From Epiperipatus broadwayi (lineage: Eukaryota; Onychophora; Udeonychophora; Euonychophora; Peripatidae), in assembly GCA_028023455.1 (NCBI GenBank), contig JAQFVV010006647.1:312001-376000 (forward strand): DNA of 64,000 bases, written 5' to 3'. The notes beneath the pieces are model-generated. The model was not told the origin of the DNA and ran no database searches. It saw nothing but the letters and a program-made list of their open reading frames with translations. Positions 1-14,603 of this stretch are shown here, piece after piece (positions within the stretch are counted from its first letter, which is position 1; each line of letters starts with the position of its first letter). The position numbers and the translations under genes are program-made.

Positions 1-1343
1 TCTATTTCATTTTCACAAATGGACAACCTATAGAATAAAATAAAAAAATACAGTAGATGGTGCATTGAAGATTTAATATCATTTCTAATTATTATATGTG
101 TGAAGTGAGGATCTGTCAGTATGTTTATAAATCAGAAATTAATAAGAATAATTTCATTCAGTCTTAAGCTATTGAACTTTTTTTTAATTTACCAGAAAGA
201 GTAATTTTAGGATTAAAATATTGCCACATGCCATATAACATGGGAACAAATCTAAAATTTATTATGCATAAGCTATATTTGTTGTTCATATCAATTTTGA
301 AGGAATTCTGAGATACTTACATTTATCTTAGCTTTTTGGGGGGAAGATGGTTTGTCTTATTTACTTGAAAAAAAAAAACAAACAAACTATGTAACACTTT
401 AAAAAAATATGATTTTAAAATGAAAACTTGTAATTATTCAAACACTTTAGTATAATTGCTAAACAAATCATCTTAGACATAACTTTCTTGTCATCAACCA
501 ACATTAATTATTTTTAAACTTTAATGACTTTTACCATTTACTTCTTTAGTAAATGAATTTGTATTTTGTTTTCATCTTATCCCCCCCCCCCTTTGGAATG
601 CATTAAAAATGCATTAGAATGAAAGTATTTTTATCTTTATAATTCTGAAATCGTAATATCAATTTTATTTATTTTATTTTTCATGAATAGTCCAACTATT
701 CAATTTTCATTTTTTACTAGTGACAGTATGTGTTCAAAAAATAGTGCATAAAAAATTAGAATTAGAATGCTAATGATATTGTTAATGCAGTTTTGATTGA
801 ACTTAAATAGTGTATTGTGATAATTGGTTTTTTCATGAGGTGCTATATGTAATGTCCTGTTTTAGCTGAATGTGGATTGTGCTAAGTGTAGTTACACATA
901 AAAAATAATTACAAAATTCATTTTTTCTGTATAGATCTAGCTAATAAAATATTTTATATCTACTAATACTAACATTTTAGGCTATTTTTTATTCATGATA
1001 TATCAGAACCTATCTTTATATATGAACAATCATTTGTTTCTCAAGGTAAAATTATCTCACACTGATTTATCTTGAAAAACAAAAAAGAAAGCCACCAAAT
1101 AATAAATTATGAAATTTAGAATGAAGGAGTTCTTTAATCCTATTCTAGAACCATCTACTATAAAACTAATCTTTATTCATGAAGAATAAAGCCAGAAACA
1201 ATTTGGGAATATTATATATATAAAGCTGGCCCATGAGATAACCATTAATTATTCAAACTTACAATAAATGACTCTAAGAGTATGTTGAAATAACATATGA
1301 AAAAGTCATATAATATTATTGTGATATTGACATTAGAAAAGAT

Positions 1344-1516
1344 AACATCAGAAAGGATTAATTTATTTTTAGTATAATTATCACATTTTCAGCTTTCAGC
1401 TAGGTACTACAAAATAAAATGTTATTTTAATAACAAAACATTTCTTAACATTATTTTTAACATTAATGTAGATAAATTTATTATCAATAAATTAGATATT
1501 CTAAAACAGAAAATTA
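1344..1516 (+). repeat. Diverged direct duplication, copy 1
   Basis: Matches 2011-2177 in the same orientation. Shared blocks in order are ATCAGAAAGGAT, AATTTATTTTTAGT, TAATAACAAAACA, TTAGATAT and TAAAACAGAAAAT. By eye about three quarters of positions agree, so the duplication is old. There is no coding potential. Confidence 0.55.
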
Positions 1517-2010
1517 TGATATATACATATGAATTAATTATTTAGATAAAACTGTAAATATTAAAAGTTAATGCAAAATTTGTTAATCATGGTTAATAGA
1601 TATATTTCACCTCATTTTGAATTCACCTGATTATTTCATATATTTTTAGACATTTTCTTCAGGTGTATATAAGATTTACGTGCTGCATATTTTTATTTTT
1701 TATTACAAATTTCAATACAACTAACTTATTTAAATTTTTTTTTTTTGGAATATTAAATTTAAGTTTTATTCATAGATGTATTTTCTAAAAACACAATTTT
1801 TATTTTTATTCTTAATATTTTTAAGACAATTGCTTATGAGTAAGATAAATAGAATTTATTCATTTATATTGACATTTGATAAAAATTATAATGAAACGTT
1901 GAAATTACTGATATAATGATACCATGATAAGACTTTGTGACATATTGCTTTTTTATTTAAAAATAAATAAATGAAAGATAACATGATTAGAGATAGGAAA
2001 GCAAAAGGTT

Positions 2011-2177
2011 ATATCAGAAAGGATGAATTTATTTTTAGTGTAATTATCAAATTATCAACAAGGTTGTATATCAAAAAGTGCTAATTTAATAACAAAACAC
2101 TTCTTTTAATTTCTAATGTTACATTTACTGTTACTTTATATCAAAATATATTAGATATCTTAAAACAGAAAATAATT
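2011..2177 (+). repeat. Diverged direct duplication, copy 2
   Basis: Partner of 1344-1516, about 670 bp away, with the same block order and spacing. It may be a tandem or segmental duplication, or two copies of an unknown dispersed repeat. Confidence 0.55.
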
Positions 2178-5100
2178 CAAAGGAATTTTAGTTCTGTAGT
2201 ACTTAGAACTATTATATAAACACAAAAGTTTATCATAAGTTGCCATCTGAAGAAAATTTAGACAAATAATTTTACAGTATTTTTTTTTTTGTATTATAAA
2301 TTGTATAGATTTTAAAATGAATTTATTTTGCAACATTTAAAAATGGCAACCTATGTATTTTTTTTTTTAAAAAAAAAGACTTGTAATTGTCATGATAAAA
2401 ATGTCAATAAATATTTATAACACAGCTTTAAATATTGAAATGCTAGAAAAATTTGTGTTAAGAGGGTAGAAAACAATTTATTAATGATTGAGTATTAGTA
2501 CATTTCTACAATATGTAGAAATCTTCACTTCACTTGTTACCAAAGATACAAATACCAAAGAAATATTAGCTTTCATGATATTCTTTTTTTAATTTTATTT
2601 GCTGTTTAAGATTGTATTATTTAATTGCATTTTTTTTTTTTGAGATTTATGAAAAAAATATGATTTACAAATAAAAAAAATGTCACAATGAAAACAGATA
2701 TTTTTCATTTTAATCATCAGATTAACATTTTTAAAATAGAGTTATTTATCAAAATTCAAATAAATATAAACATATATTTTATTATATATGTAAACAAATT
2801 AAGTGCATACACAAAATGTATCTAACAATATAAATGTGTAATTATAAAATAAAAATAACTTTCTTAACTCCAATCATGAATTAATAAATAATAATTATGA
2901 TAACACATATGAATAAATAAAAATATATACATTAAAATAAAATATAAAAATAAATAAATAATAAGTGTTTTCTTTTTTAAAAAAGGAAATAAAATTCAGA
3001 AATAATAATAGCAAGGTTTGGGAATATTTGTAAGTACAACTTCTTTATTATTTTAAGGTGATTTTATTGCTAATAATTGTTATTTATAGATATTAATAAT
3101 GTTAGTTTGCTTTATTTGTGTATACTTAGCTTAGTGACGAAATACAAAAAATGGGATACTCATGCTGAAATGACATGATATGATTGATGTAATAGTTAAA
3201 ATAATTATTTTTATATTCATTTTATGCTAAGTAACCATAATGATTTGTTAATAAAGATTGTTATGATGTAAAGTAAAATGGTGTTTTCTCAAAATCATAG
3301 TTTTTATGCATATGCCCAGAAACCCTGTTAGCCATATTAATAATTTCCTCTTCCTGAAGTGTATATATCTTAATAAAAACATTTACTTCTTATTCCTTAT
3401 TACCAAAATGTTTTCAGCCTTGATTTACTTCCTCTCCTATTTCATTTAAATAAAAGCTGTTTAGTTAACTTCCTGTTTTATGTTTATATTCCCCATTTTC
3501 ATTATAAAGGTTTGTCCTTTTATGCTTAATAATTAGACTATAGAGTTCAAGTTCATGAATTACAGTTTCAAGTTTGTTAAATGAGTGTTCAAACTTCTTA
3601 TGACCTCCTATAGTTCTAAAGAAGATTGCTGGTCAATTGAAACTGCAAGATAAGCATTGTAACAGTAATAAGAAATGTGGATTTGTTTAATTTCTTATCA
3701 GCTCCTGGGCAATGGAGTAATCACTTATTTTAGTTTATAAAAAAGACTTAATTAAAAAATCATAAAATCTTTATTTCTTTACTTTTAAGTTTTTTTGTAT
3801 TCTCTATAGATATTTTCTTTCAACATTGCAAAAGCAAATGTTCAATACTTTTCCTACCTTTCCATTTTAATATAAATCACAACTACAGTACAAATCCTTA
3901 TTTCATTTTTGCCTTCTTTATTTTGGTATCTAAAATTCCTATCCTTGTGCCAGACAACAATAATTAATTTCTACTGCGATCACAAATCCTTTTTATATAT
4001 TACATATTCTTATATAACTCCAAAGTAGTTTTTTAATTAATATGCTTTTTTATTTTTTTTTCTCTAACAAACTTATCTATTCATTTTTGTCAACCCTCAT
4101 AAGTGTGCACTTGTAACACATTTATCTCACTTTTTATATAAATAAATACAAATAAATTCTACTATCTAATAAACTTTGCATATTTAACAAATATGATTAC
4201 CATTTGTTTTTCAATAGGTAATAGCATCATCTATTGTATAGGTAAATTAAAATTTAAGAAAAATAGAAGACAGAAGGGAAATAACGAAAAATGGATATGT
4301 GCGTTTTTTAGATGAAGCATTTAAAAATATTTTCACACTTTCCTAAAATATTGTCTAGTTATATTAATTTGTATACTACTTTCATTATTCATGTTTTTAC
4401 AGGATTTTATAATTTTGTTTTTGATTTGTATTTATGACATAATTTTATAAGTTATTAAAATGTATAAATTGATTACTGAACTATTATCTAGAAAGTATAT
4501 TTAACAATAGAATACATTATAGGGAAAGAATTCAAATTTATTTGCATTTATATTATTAAAATTTTGTTTTTATTGGTATGTGTGTACATTTACAAAAATT
4601 GAATATCAATTTGTCTTTTATAGTTTAGTATCACTTATTTATTTATTTTTTCGAGTAGATAAATTTAATAAACATCATAAACAAGTTATATATATATAAA
4701 ACTCTTTATACTTATAATGAGTACATTTTTTTCAAGCTAATTAACATTAATCACATTGTAATAAAAGTAGTCGTAATATTTATTGAAGGCAACATATATC
4801 CTTTACTTACACATGAATGTGGTTTGACATAGAATAGTATTAAGCAGTAGTGATTTCTTCATATGTGCATTATTTAATTTAATGGACACTAGGTGCAGCA
4901 ATGCCAAACAATCCCATGATTGGATAGTTTATCTTTATCAAAACAAAATGTCTATAAGTACTGCAACCATTCTATACCCAATTTAATGTCAGAATTACTT
5001 CCACTGAAAACCATCTAACTAGAAAGAAATGTATTTTGTACTCTTCTCTCGTAATCAGTACTATTAATGATAATAGAAAATGGATAAAGAAGCCACTATA

Positions 5101-5936
5101 TCATGAAATAATTGTTGTGATATAGGACAATAGCAACATCTATACTTTCCACAGACTTATATTATAAATAATAATGAATATTACAATATAAATCTGGCTG
5201 CTTTCCTCAATTCTAGACATTGGAATTTGAGTTATTTGTATAATTACAGAATATCTATCTATATATGTATAAAATGAAAACATAAAAATATACTTTATAT
5301 TTATTTATATTATGTGTTTAAGAATATGCACATTAATATTTAATTTTATATATGAAAGAAATTAATGTGTTTGATTGTGTTAATGCTTAAATGTATATTA
5401 TGTATTTATATATATATATATATATATTAACTAAGGTACCTAGAAACTATTTATAATAATCGAGCTACCAATCAGAAGAACAATGTAAATATGAGATTTG
5501 ATTAGTTACTTATAGTATCTTTATATATTTTGTTTCACATGCACTTATATATATATTGTAAAGTTCACATATTTGTTGCAATTTATCAATTTATATTTTA
5601 AATAAAAGTTGAATTCTTTTGTGTCACTCACTTTACACCGAAATAAAAAATGTGTACAAATGAGTAGTTGTATATGTAATATATATTTTAATTATTATAT
5701 TTTTATGATCAGTTTGTAACATTATGTTATTTAATGTATACAACTTTGAAAACCATGGAGTGTGTGTATGTTTTTTTAATAAAAAAACATTAAGTAAGTA
5801 TTATGTAAAATTCTTGCTATAAGTAGCAAATTATACATGCTGTTCCAGATTATGCTAAAGCTGTGAGAGCTGGAAAAAGGGTGGTTAAAGAGGAAGGAAT
5901 GGTCGGGATCTTACTATAACGTACGTTTTCGGTTAC

Positions 5937-6100
5937 CTTGTTATTCTTCATAACGCTGTTTACATCAGCTTTATTTTGAACCAAAAGTTTACACATCTCA
6001 ATATTATTAGTCACGGTTGCTATATGTATAGGTGTCCGGCCATCACTATTTGCAATATTGACAGCCGAAGGCTTCTGATCTAGTAAGTATTGAACCAAAG
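5937..6100 (-). CDS. Ankyrin-repeat gene, internal exon 4 of 4 in window
   Basis: A 164-bp exon with acceptor TGTGTTTGCAG and donor AACAAG then GTAACC. It starts with two bases completing a Thr codon and ends exactly on a codon boundary. The 54 codons read LVQYLLDQKPSAVNIAN, SDGRTPIHIATVTNNIEMCK and LLVQNKADVNSVMKNNK: the end of one ankyrin repeat, a full one, and the lead into a following exon that lies before position 1. The open frame continues past the donor to 5850 but loses ankyrin character there, so I place the boundary at the donor. The 180-bp hammerhead-bearing repeat at 6177-6356 sits only 77 bp from the acceptor. Confidence 0.93.
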
Positions 6101-6176
6101 CTGCAAACACAAATCAGCAAAACGTATTAATCATCACATGATCACCATCTCTTATACTAGCACATAATTGTTTATA

Positions 6177-6356
6177 AACAAGGCAAAATTCTCCATACAG
6201 TAGTCCTCACTGACGAAGGTCACAAGCCAGAAACTAGTTTGGGGATATTGGATGAGTAGGCATTAGATAGGGATTTTATGCACAAGCCTTCTGGCATTCA
6301 TTGATTACTCTGGTTGGCACAAGGTGGCACTACTGTATGGAAAGTTTTGCCTTGTT
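6177..6356 (+). mobile_element. 180-bp inverted-repeat element carrying a hammerhead-like motif
   Basis: The ends form a 27-bp inverted repeat with 25 matches (left 6177-6203 begins AACAAGGCAAAA and ends CATACAGTAG; right 6330-6356). The interior from 6205 on matches the HHR-bearing units at 57962-59298, with shared words such as GATATTGGATGAGTAGG and GATAGGGATTTTATGCAC. The element has no ORF. It may be a short foldback derivative of the larger repeat. It lies just inside the intron, next to the exon at 5937-6100. Confidence 0.65.
6205..6244 (+). ncRNA. Candidate minimal hammerhead ribozyme motif
   Basis: In order: CCTCA (stem I 5' strand), CTGACGA (the CUGANGA core), a short stem-loop, GAAA (core), C-TA-G (one-base-pair stem III), U and U (cleavage-site positions), then TGGGG, which pairs with CCTCA through one G-U wobble. 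Stem II has GG/CC plus a U-G pair closing a CACAA loop, but the pair next to the core is A opposite A, which is not canonical. Minimal-stem-III hammerheads are known from Penelope-like retroelements. Activity here is uncertain. Confidence 0.4.
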
Positions 6357-6361
6357 TTTAA

Positions 6362-9300
6362 AACGTATTAATATTAATAAAAAACAAGAGATAGAAAATA
6401 TATTTATCTTACTCTTATTATCATACAAATGTATTCTAAAGAAATAAATGCAATAGTATCAATATTGTAAACTTACATAATTCATGCCTTTAAACACTAA
6501 AGTTTTACGAATTCAGTTCACTTAAACGTAATAGAACCTATTATAAAGATATTTTTTTTGAAAATTGAAAATAATCAATACTATCAATTCTTAAATTAGT
6601 AAAACTAGTAATTTTATCTTTCTTAAAATTTTGTCAAAATTATCTCACACAATCTTTATGCCAATTAATGCATACCCTTGGTCCTTGGCCTTTTCATTTT
6701 CAGTTTTTTGAATCGGTCACTATTCACAACACGTAAAAAATTTTTACGCTGAATTTCATGGTTTTAAAATGTATAATATTGATGATTTTGAAATATAGTA
6801 AATTAGAAAAATGATATGGATTGATTCTCAAATATCGCAACTTTTTGAACAAATGGCTATGGATTATTATTATTATTTTCATACTCTCTTTGTTTTGTTT
6901 TTGCAATTTTACTTTTACTATTTATGTTTTTTTCTTTTTTAAAATATATTTATTTGATTTAGGTAATTTTTGTGCATTTTATAGTTGATATACAGCACGA
7001 AGGAATTGTACATTAAATAAATAAATAATAAATTTCTTTTGCAACACTTTGAGCATTTTATATAAACAATTAACGATTAAAAAAATCTCAATAACAATGG
7101 AAAGAATAGTAAATAATCAAATGAAGTGACTGTAGGAAAGCGTAAAAAAGTGAATATATTGGATAGCATGAGCAGATGAAATTAAAGTTGTGTGTATTGC
7201 AGACATCTATAATACCAATATTCTTTAGAAAAATTTGTTATGATATATGGATCGTTTATTATAGTAGTGGAATGACAGACTCTGGAACTCAAAATCTATG
7301 GATCAGGGTCAAATTTTGTCATTTCCAGTTTGTTATATATGGATGGTTTGTTATAGAAATAGAGTAGCAAATTCTGGAGTTCAAAATTCATGGATTAAGA
7401 TCAAATTTTGTCATTGTCCAGTATTTGACTGAATTTTTTGTGAACTTCTAAGCTATGAAATATTTGATTGTTTACTTTAAATTTATGAAGATTTATTATA
7501 ATATATAATATTTCATAATATTAAATGTACCAGCTATAGATGTAGAGGGAAAATATAGGTGGTTTTAAATAATGGTTTATTAAAGACTTTTGAGAATATC
7601 ATTAACAGCACAAAAAAACAAGCAACTCTTTGTTTAATCACAAATTGCCACATTATAAAAATATACATTTTATATGTTCATCATATTGTGAAACAATCTA
7701 AATGATAAAGAAAGTATATAATAATGGGAAAGTTAATGGTAAAACAGTAAGGGTATAAACCAGCAATAAAGTGTGCCATTATAACAGTGCATTTGATTAG
7801 TTATTTCCATAAATTGTATACATAACTAATTTTATTATTATATAATTTAATTTCTAAAATGGCAATATCATTCAATTTTATTTAAACTCTATAAGATAGC
7901 TTATTATATTTTCAGGTTTTATGTAAACATAAATATGCATAAAATCATTTAAGTTAAATATAAAAACATGAAGATAAAATCTTTAGACAAAGTTTGAAAT
8001 TCATGACCAGTACATTTTGTCATATTATACATGTTGACTTTAATAAAGCAACTTTATTACTAACAGTAAAATAAGAACCTATTATATTGAAGTTCACTAT
8101 AACAAATATAAAATATGCATACAGAATATACAAATGCAAGTCATAATATTTAAATATAATCAGGTGGATAAAACTAAGATACGTAAGATCATTATTCCAT
8201 AACAATATATTTATCTGCCTTCAAGTGCATGCATAAATAAAGAAGCTCACAAATATTATTATACAAATATGTATTAATTCTAAGGCAGTATATAATTGCT
8301 TATACTGAATGTTTTTTATATATGTAATTAGAAGAATTTGACAGCAAACTAATCATCATACATCAGGATCTCTATTGCTATGTACAGGATATTAATATAT
8401 ATATTGTACTCTTTCCTTAAAAGAAAAACTACTGAACTAAAGATGAACTAAGAATCCGGCTAACTACGATATAACAATATTGTATTACAGTTAAGTTGCA
8501 CAAACAATGACTATTAAAATAATATTGTTCTGACTAGTTCAAAATACATTACTAAGATACAATATCTAATAAAACAATATTTTTCAATAACTAAATATAA
8601 GAAAACTTATTAAATATAATACTATAACACTGAAATTCAGCATAAAGAATCAGGGTTCCAACTATAATACTCAGCTCATTCATTTCAATAATAAAATTTA
8701 ATTTATAAAAACTTGCTGAATACTAAAAATAAAATATGGTTCTATCAAAATAACAAATATAATTATGAAATCCTTACCATAAGACATTCAATAAGATACA
8801 CTTGCTTAAACATTGAGAATACATTCCAAAAGATGCACTCTCAATGGCATAAGAATATTATCTCACCAAATTCACCTAATAAACTATTATGTAATACCCT
8901 CATGTTTTTAAACACACACATCTAATAATTCTAAAATATAATTTATAAATTTATTACAGAAATAAACAAATTACTTAATATTCCTTTAATAAAATACTAA
9001 TTAGACCTTTAACATTAACTACTAATTTCTTACTTATCATCTTTCAATATAAAATTTATAATTCTCCAAAAATAATAATAATAATCTCAGGTCCATTTCT
9101 AACAAACAAATAACAAAATGAATGAATTAATTAAGACCCTGTAGTTAAATATGATAAGAAATTTTACATGACATCTAACTATTCTTTCAAAATAATAACA
9201 ATAAGCAACTAAAATAACTTGATGACTCTCAATATTAAATCTACTTAATAATTAAAATTTAGCAATAAAACATAAATAATATAATAAGATTTTAAGTAAA

Positions 9301-9515
9301 ACATTGTACAATCTTTCTTTGTTTAATGTGGCATTCTTAAAAATATAATGTATTTGAATATTGTAACAATTTGAAGTATATCTCTCATTGGTGTTGTATC
9401 AGTTTAAAATTAATTACCAATGATCATATCTTCGATGATAATGATAATAATAACAATAATAATATAATAAATATAACTTCTTTAACGAGCATTAAAAATG
9501 CATAATTATTGATAT
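6362..9515. other. AT-rich intron sequence without recognised features
   Basis: Nothing coding is recognised. The short open frames at 6724-6906, 7176-7367, 8020-8205 and 8713-8925 are Lys/Asn/Ile/Tyr-rich and look like chance frames in AT-rich DNA. A weak duplication of a phrase around GGATCA..TCAAATTTTGTCATT occurs near 7300-7420. Confidence 0.5.
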
Positions 9516-9517
9516 TA

Positions 9518-9611
<94 letters not shown>

Positions 9612-9612
9612 T
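9516..9612 (+). repeat. (AAT)n microsatellite
   Basis: About 32 uninterrupted AAT trinucleotides. The largest pure trinucleotide tract in the window; likely polymorphic in length. Confidence 0.95.
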
Positions 9613-12600
9613 ACTTTGTTACTTAATCAAATATAATAGAAATAATACCTAAGTAATCTTTAAGATCACGTGCCAAATAAGTAATATTCCAAATTATTAA
9701 TTTCTGTGAATCATGTATATAGAATGAAAAAACAAATAAGAAATATGCTGATAAATCACAACTTGACTAAGATAAGTTTCACAAACAGTTAACAAATTTA
9801 TTTATAAATTACCAATATCATACTATTACAATATAATAATAACATAATAAAAAATATTTACAAAGGTAAAATAAGAATTAACATAAAAAAAATATTATCA
9901 ATAAATCTTACTAATAAATACAAGAAATAAAATAAGATAGCCTTCACTCCAGTCATTTCAAATAAAACAAAAAAAAACTTACAACAATAATGATAATATG
10001 TAATCTTCATTCAGTTAAATAGTATTCTATTATTTTATTGGCAACAGTTATAATAATTTTTCCAATTTCTAAGAAAACTTAATATATACTTATACTACTA
10101 TAAAATATATTTCTTATGATGTAAATGCATCAATATAAGTTTTATTTTAAAATATACCTTAAAGTCCAACAAATATAGTATTAAAAGAAAATTATTAAAG
10201 ACTTTCTTTGCAGTTTAGCAAAGTATCATCCTAATATTTAAATATCAGAAAATTTTAAATAAAAATATGAATATCTCCCTCTATAAAAAAAGTAACTATT
10301 TATGCAAAATAATTAAAAGATAATTTCATAAATTTTTGTAACTTAAATGGGTTTAAATTCAAATTCATTTTAACTATTCTCACTTTCATTCTAATATGAA
10401 TATGCATCTGTTTGAGATAAATGATCTCTATTATTTGTATGAGTATCAATTATTCCTGGCTTATGTTATATATTATGACAATCGTTAAACACCTCAGCAT
10501 CATTTTCAAAAAAAATTTCTATATACTACATCTTGCCCTGTCACAAATTTATCAACTTCAAATGGTTTAGTCATTATTTTATCAACTTATAAAACTATCC
10601 TCTACAATGATTCTTGTTGTGGTAGATAGTGATTAAAGTGTAGGGTATGGAATAATAACAATGACTCAAAAGAGTAAGATATCATCATCATGGATATAGT
10701 GCAAATCATAATAATAGGTTCATACTCATCAGGTGCCTAAGATTCAAGTCATGGCTCTATTATAGCACTTATTGGGTATAAGAAAATGCAGCTGTCCATG
10801 GAAAATGATATATTGCCCAAGATTATCTGTATATTTTAATAACTTTAAAATATGAAAATATAATTTATATACAACAGATTTCAACATATCCCTCACACCT
10901 AGAATTTCATATGAATATTACTCTCCCAATCACCATCTTATATCTTCCACACTGAATAACTTACTTAAACATTGTAAAATATTCAAACTACATTCCAAAA
11001 TAATTTCTAAAAACACAATATTAAAAAAAAACAAAGATCTAATTTTATGACAAAATGATTTTTGTTTTTAAAAGTTTTCAAGCACAAATGATCTTGATAA
11101 ACATACATTTATACTATACATTTATTTATTTATTTATTATTATATAATTTAGTATTAGGTCTTTCTCTGTATTTCAACTGACAACATTCACAAAGATAAA
11201 ACATTAATAAATTAAAGATGTTATCTAATGTCATTCACACTAAATAAATATTTTAAATATTCTTGGATGGTTTTTTTTTAAAAAATCATACACATTCATT
11301 AGTTCTTTTATAAAAATATACTCAATCATAATTTTATCAATGGTTCATTCCACTGATAAAAATTAAATTCAAGCAATATTAAATATTAATTTTAAAATAC
11401 TGACTAAGATATATCTTTTTAAAAAAAATACAAAATTACTAAACAAAATATAATCTAAACAATAAAAGAAATTACCAATGATCTTAATCATTACTAAGAT
11501 CATTCATAGATGATCTGTTTCTTGGACCATATATTCAGAAAAATCAATTCTGATTGCAAATTTATCTTATTTAGAAAACTCTTCTGAATACCCTTTTTTA
11601 GATTTAAGATAATAATAAAGTTAACCTATTTAAAGATTAAATTTAAAATATAATAGCAAAAGGTAGTTTTAAAATAAAAATTGTAATAGTCTAAATATTA
11701 ATGTTAAGCTTAACATTAAATAATAATAATAATAATAATAATAATAAAGTTTTAAAGTTATGAAAAAGATTTTTTTTCTTCTGCATATAAGTTGAATTAC
11801 TTGTTAGGAATTTGCTTGTCAGGAATTTTGCACTGTTGCCTAGTTACAGTAGGACAGCTTTGTGCACAAATTATTCTTTTGTTTTGGCACCATTTAAAGA
11901 AATGTTACAAATAATAATAATAAAATTCAGTAAAATCTAAGACAAATATTAATGATCCCAAAGAATAAAATGTTTATTTCAGTCCTGAAAATTTTTATCC
12001 AGGCATTTAATATCTTCATAGAATAATAATTCAAAATCCATTTTATAGGAAATATTTTCTTACATGTATTTTGGCCATTGTATATAGCAGATATATTGCA
12101 ATAAATATGATATACATAATATTTGCATTTTTCATTAGTCAAAAATATTAATAGCAGATAGTATATAATATAAATTATTTATTTAATACATTTGTCAGAA
12201 GACATGTAGTTCATGAATTAAAATAAATATTTTTTTAAAAGATTTACAATTTTATGCTTTTAAACATGTATCTTTTCACTAAATATTTTTGTTTTCAGTT
12301 AAAAAGAGAGCTAAATCATTTAAGCATTTATTAACTGATATAATTTCAATCTTTTAAAAAGATATATCAGAGTTCATTTTTTCCAGATAAAATTATTTTT
12401 TAAAAAGCATATAATTGTATTTATTGATTTGATTAATAGTAAGTCCTTTTAAAAGCATAAAAAACATTTCAAAAGTCATCTTTAATTTGTCTTTAAATAC
12501 ACCATTCTTAAAACAAGTCCATTTAGATCACTTTAAATACAAATTAAATGTGAATTATTACTATCAATTATGTAATAAAACAGACATTCATTATACCATA

Positions 12601-14184
12601 AAACATTTTAAATTCAGTTTTTAAACTTAGATGCATAATCTTAATTTCCTCTTCTTTCTTTCAAATTTAATACTACAATAATAATTTTTAATAAATACCT
12701 GGTTCTTTTTAATTAACTTTAATAAATTATCTTCATTGTAATATGATAAAGTTATTTCAAATAAATGGTGACTCACTCCAGATATACTATTTTAAAAAAA
12801 TTTAAATTCCTTACATAAATCCAGTATTTCAGTATATTCCTTGACATTGTCTCAATATTTAGGTAACTATTATCATATTCCATAGAGTTATTGAGGTCCT
12901 AAACTAAGTTTCAAGTAGAACAAACTGACAGGAAATTTTGGTATTTAGTGACTCACTATTTTCCAATTATATTTTACAAAAACACTGTCAAGTAAAATAA
13001 TAATTTAAAATAAATTACTACTATTATGATATAAAAAATGTATTTGTAAATTTCAAACTAAATCTGTCTTAATTTAAATCTTTAAATCACTTAAAATCTT
13101 TAAAAATGTATAAAAATCTGTCTAGACTGGCTTCAACCTCTCTTTTTATACTGGTCTTAATCCAATGATTTCATTGGTCAATACTGTTTGTACAAATTTG
13201 ATAATTTACATAACTACATTAATATTGTTTAAATTAAGTTTTAAAACTATGAGTCATCAATATTAAATATTATTAAATTATTTAATACTTTAAATATTAA
13301 ATATTTTTATCTAAAAAATTAAACATTCTTAATAAACCATTTTAAATTTAGAAATCTAAAATTGAGTTAAAATAAAATATTACACTTAAATAGAATAATA
13401 ATAATTTTATTCATTACTTTTCTAATATTATCTCAAGTCTTAATATTTGTTACACTTTATTATGTATCAAATTTTTGTTAACACTCTAAAATCAAGTTTT
13501 CTTTCCCTAACATTTTGTAAGCCTACATACTCACACAATCACCTCTAACCATGTAATACTTTGAGTATATTTTAAAGAAAATATTTACTTTAAACCTATC
13601 ATATAAAATACTTATTGCTATAATTAAGCTATTCTACCATGATAATTTTTTGAATATAATAAATAAAAATTAATATTATCTTTTAAACAACTTACTGTAT
13701 CATTTTATATTTAATTCATCTCTAACTGAATTCAAACTATCTAATATATCTTCATAAGCTCCATTCTACAGAGTTTGAACCCGTGCTATCTTTAACAACA
13801 AAATTATATGCTAAAAATAACTTAAATTCAATTTTTTTAAAAATATAGCTATTTTTTCAACTCTACCTACCTATCTGTACCAATTATAAAGGGTACAGTA
13901 TATATATATATGTTAAAACGAGTATAAATATTATTCAATGTAAAGCATACTATACATATGTGGTCATGCATATCATTATAACAGTACAAGTAGGCAAGAA
14001 TTTCACATCTGTATTCTTTATATATTCAAGGCAGAATAATATACACATAAAATTTAACATCTACTCCTTTATTAATACTATTGATTTTATACAAATATAT
14101 ATATATATATTCAGTGCATATCTCAAATAGTTTAATCCATATTAATATATATTCTCTATTAGATTTCATCCTTAAAAATAAATA
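9613..14184. other. AT-rich intron sequence without recognised features
   Basis: Low-complexity A/T sequence with short (AAT)n near 11716-11748 and (TA)n near 13899 and 14094. Fragments resembling a Pol III B box (for example GTTTGAACCC near 13777) occur without a convincing A box, so I do not call a SINE. Confidence 0.45.
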
Positions 14185-14603
14185 TCTGGATTCTTCATCA
14201 GTTTAATCATCATGGTTATGCAATATTAGAATCAAATATTTTAAAAATTTGGATTCTTTTTTAGAATTTAACAACTTATTGTATTTTCTGTCCTGTGGTT
14301 ATAGATAGTTCCACCATACATTTGCCTATGTAACATATTTATTTTATTGTAAATATGTTAATATTTGTATATAGTTTATTATCAATAAAGTTTTTTTTAA
14401 TAAAAAAAAAAATGATTGAATAAAAAAAAAGTAGAATTAATGTAATTTAATTGTAACTACAATGTTTTAGGAGTTGAATTCGGTCGCTTAATAAAATAAA
14501 TAGATCATTGAATAGTCAAATGGAAAATATACGGATGAAGCAAAAAATAATTATAAAAATGAGACTTGCAATATGTTTTTTAACAATAACAAATACATTT
14601 TGT
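14185..14603 (+). repeat. Dispersed repeat of unknown family, copy 1
   Basis: Closely matches the reverse complement of 32042-32470. Shared words include GTGGTTATAGATAGTTCCA, CAATGTTTTAGGAGTTG and TTGAATAGTCAAATGGAAAA, in the same order over about 420 bp. No terminal repeats or coding region seen. It lies in the same intron as its partner, about 17.4 kb away in inverted orientation. Confidence 0.75.

Larger units (their letters stand above)
1..5936. other. AT-rich non-coding region, probably a further intron of the ankyrin-repeat gene
   Basis: No exon, RNA gene or coding element recognised on either strand. I searched the minus strand for the ankyrin repeat that should follow the exon at 5937 and did not find it. 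Visible structure is limited to homopolymer runs, an 11-C run near 582-592, a (TA)n tract near 5410-5430 and one diverged direct duplication (1344-1516 and 2011-2177). Confidence 0.6.
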
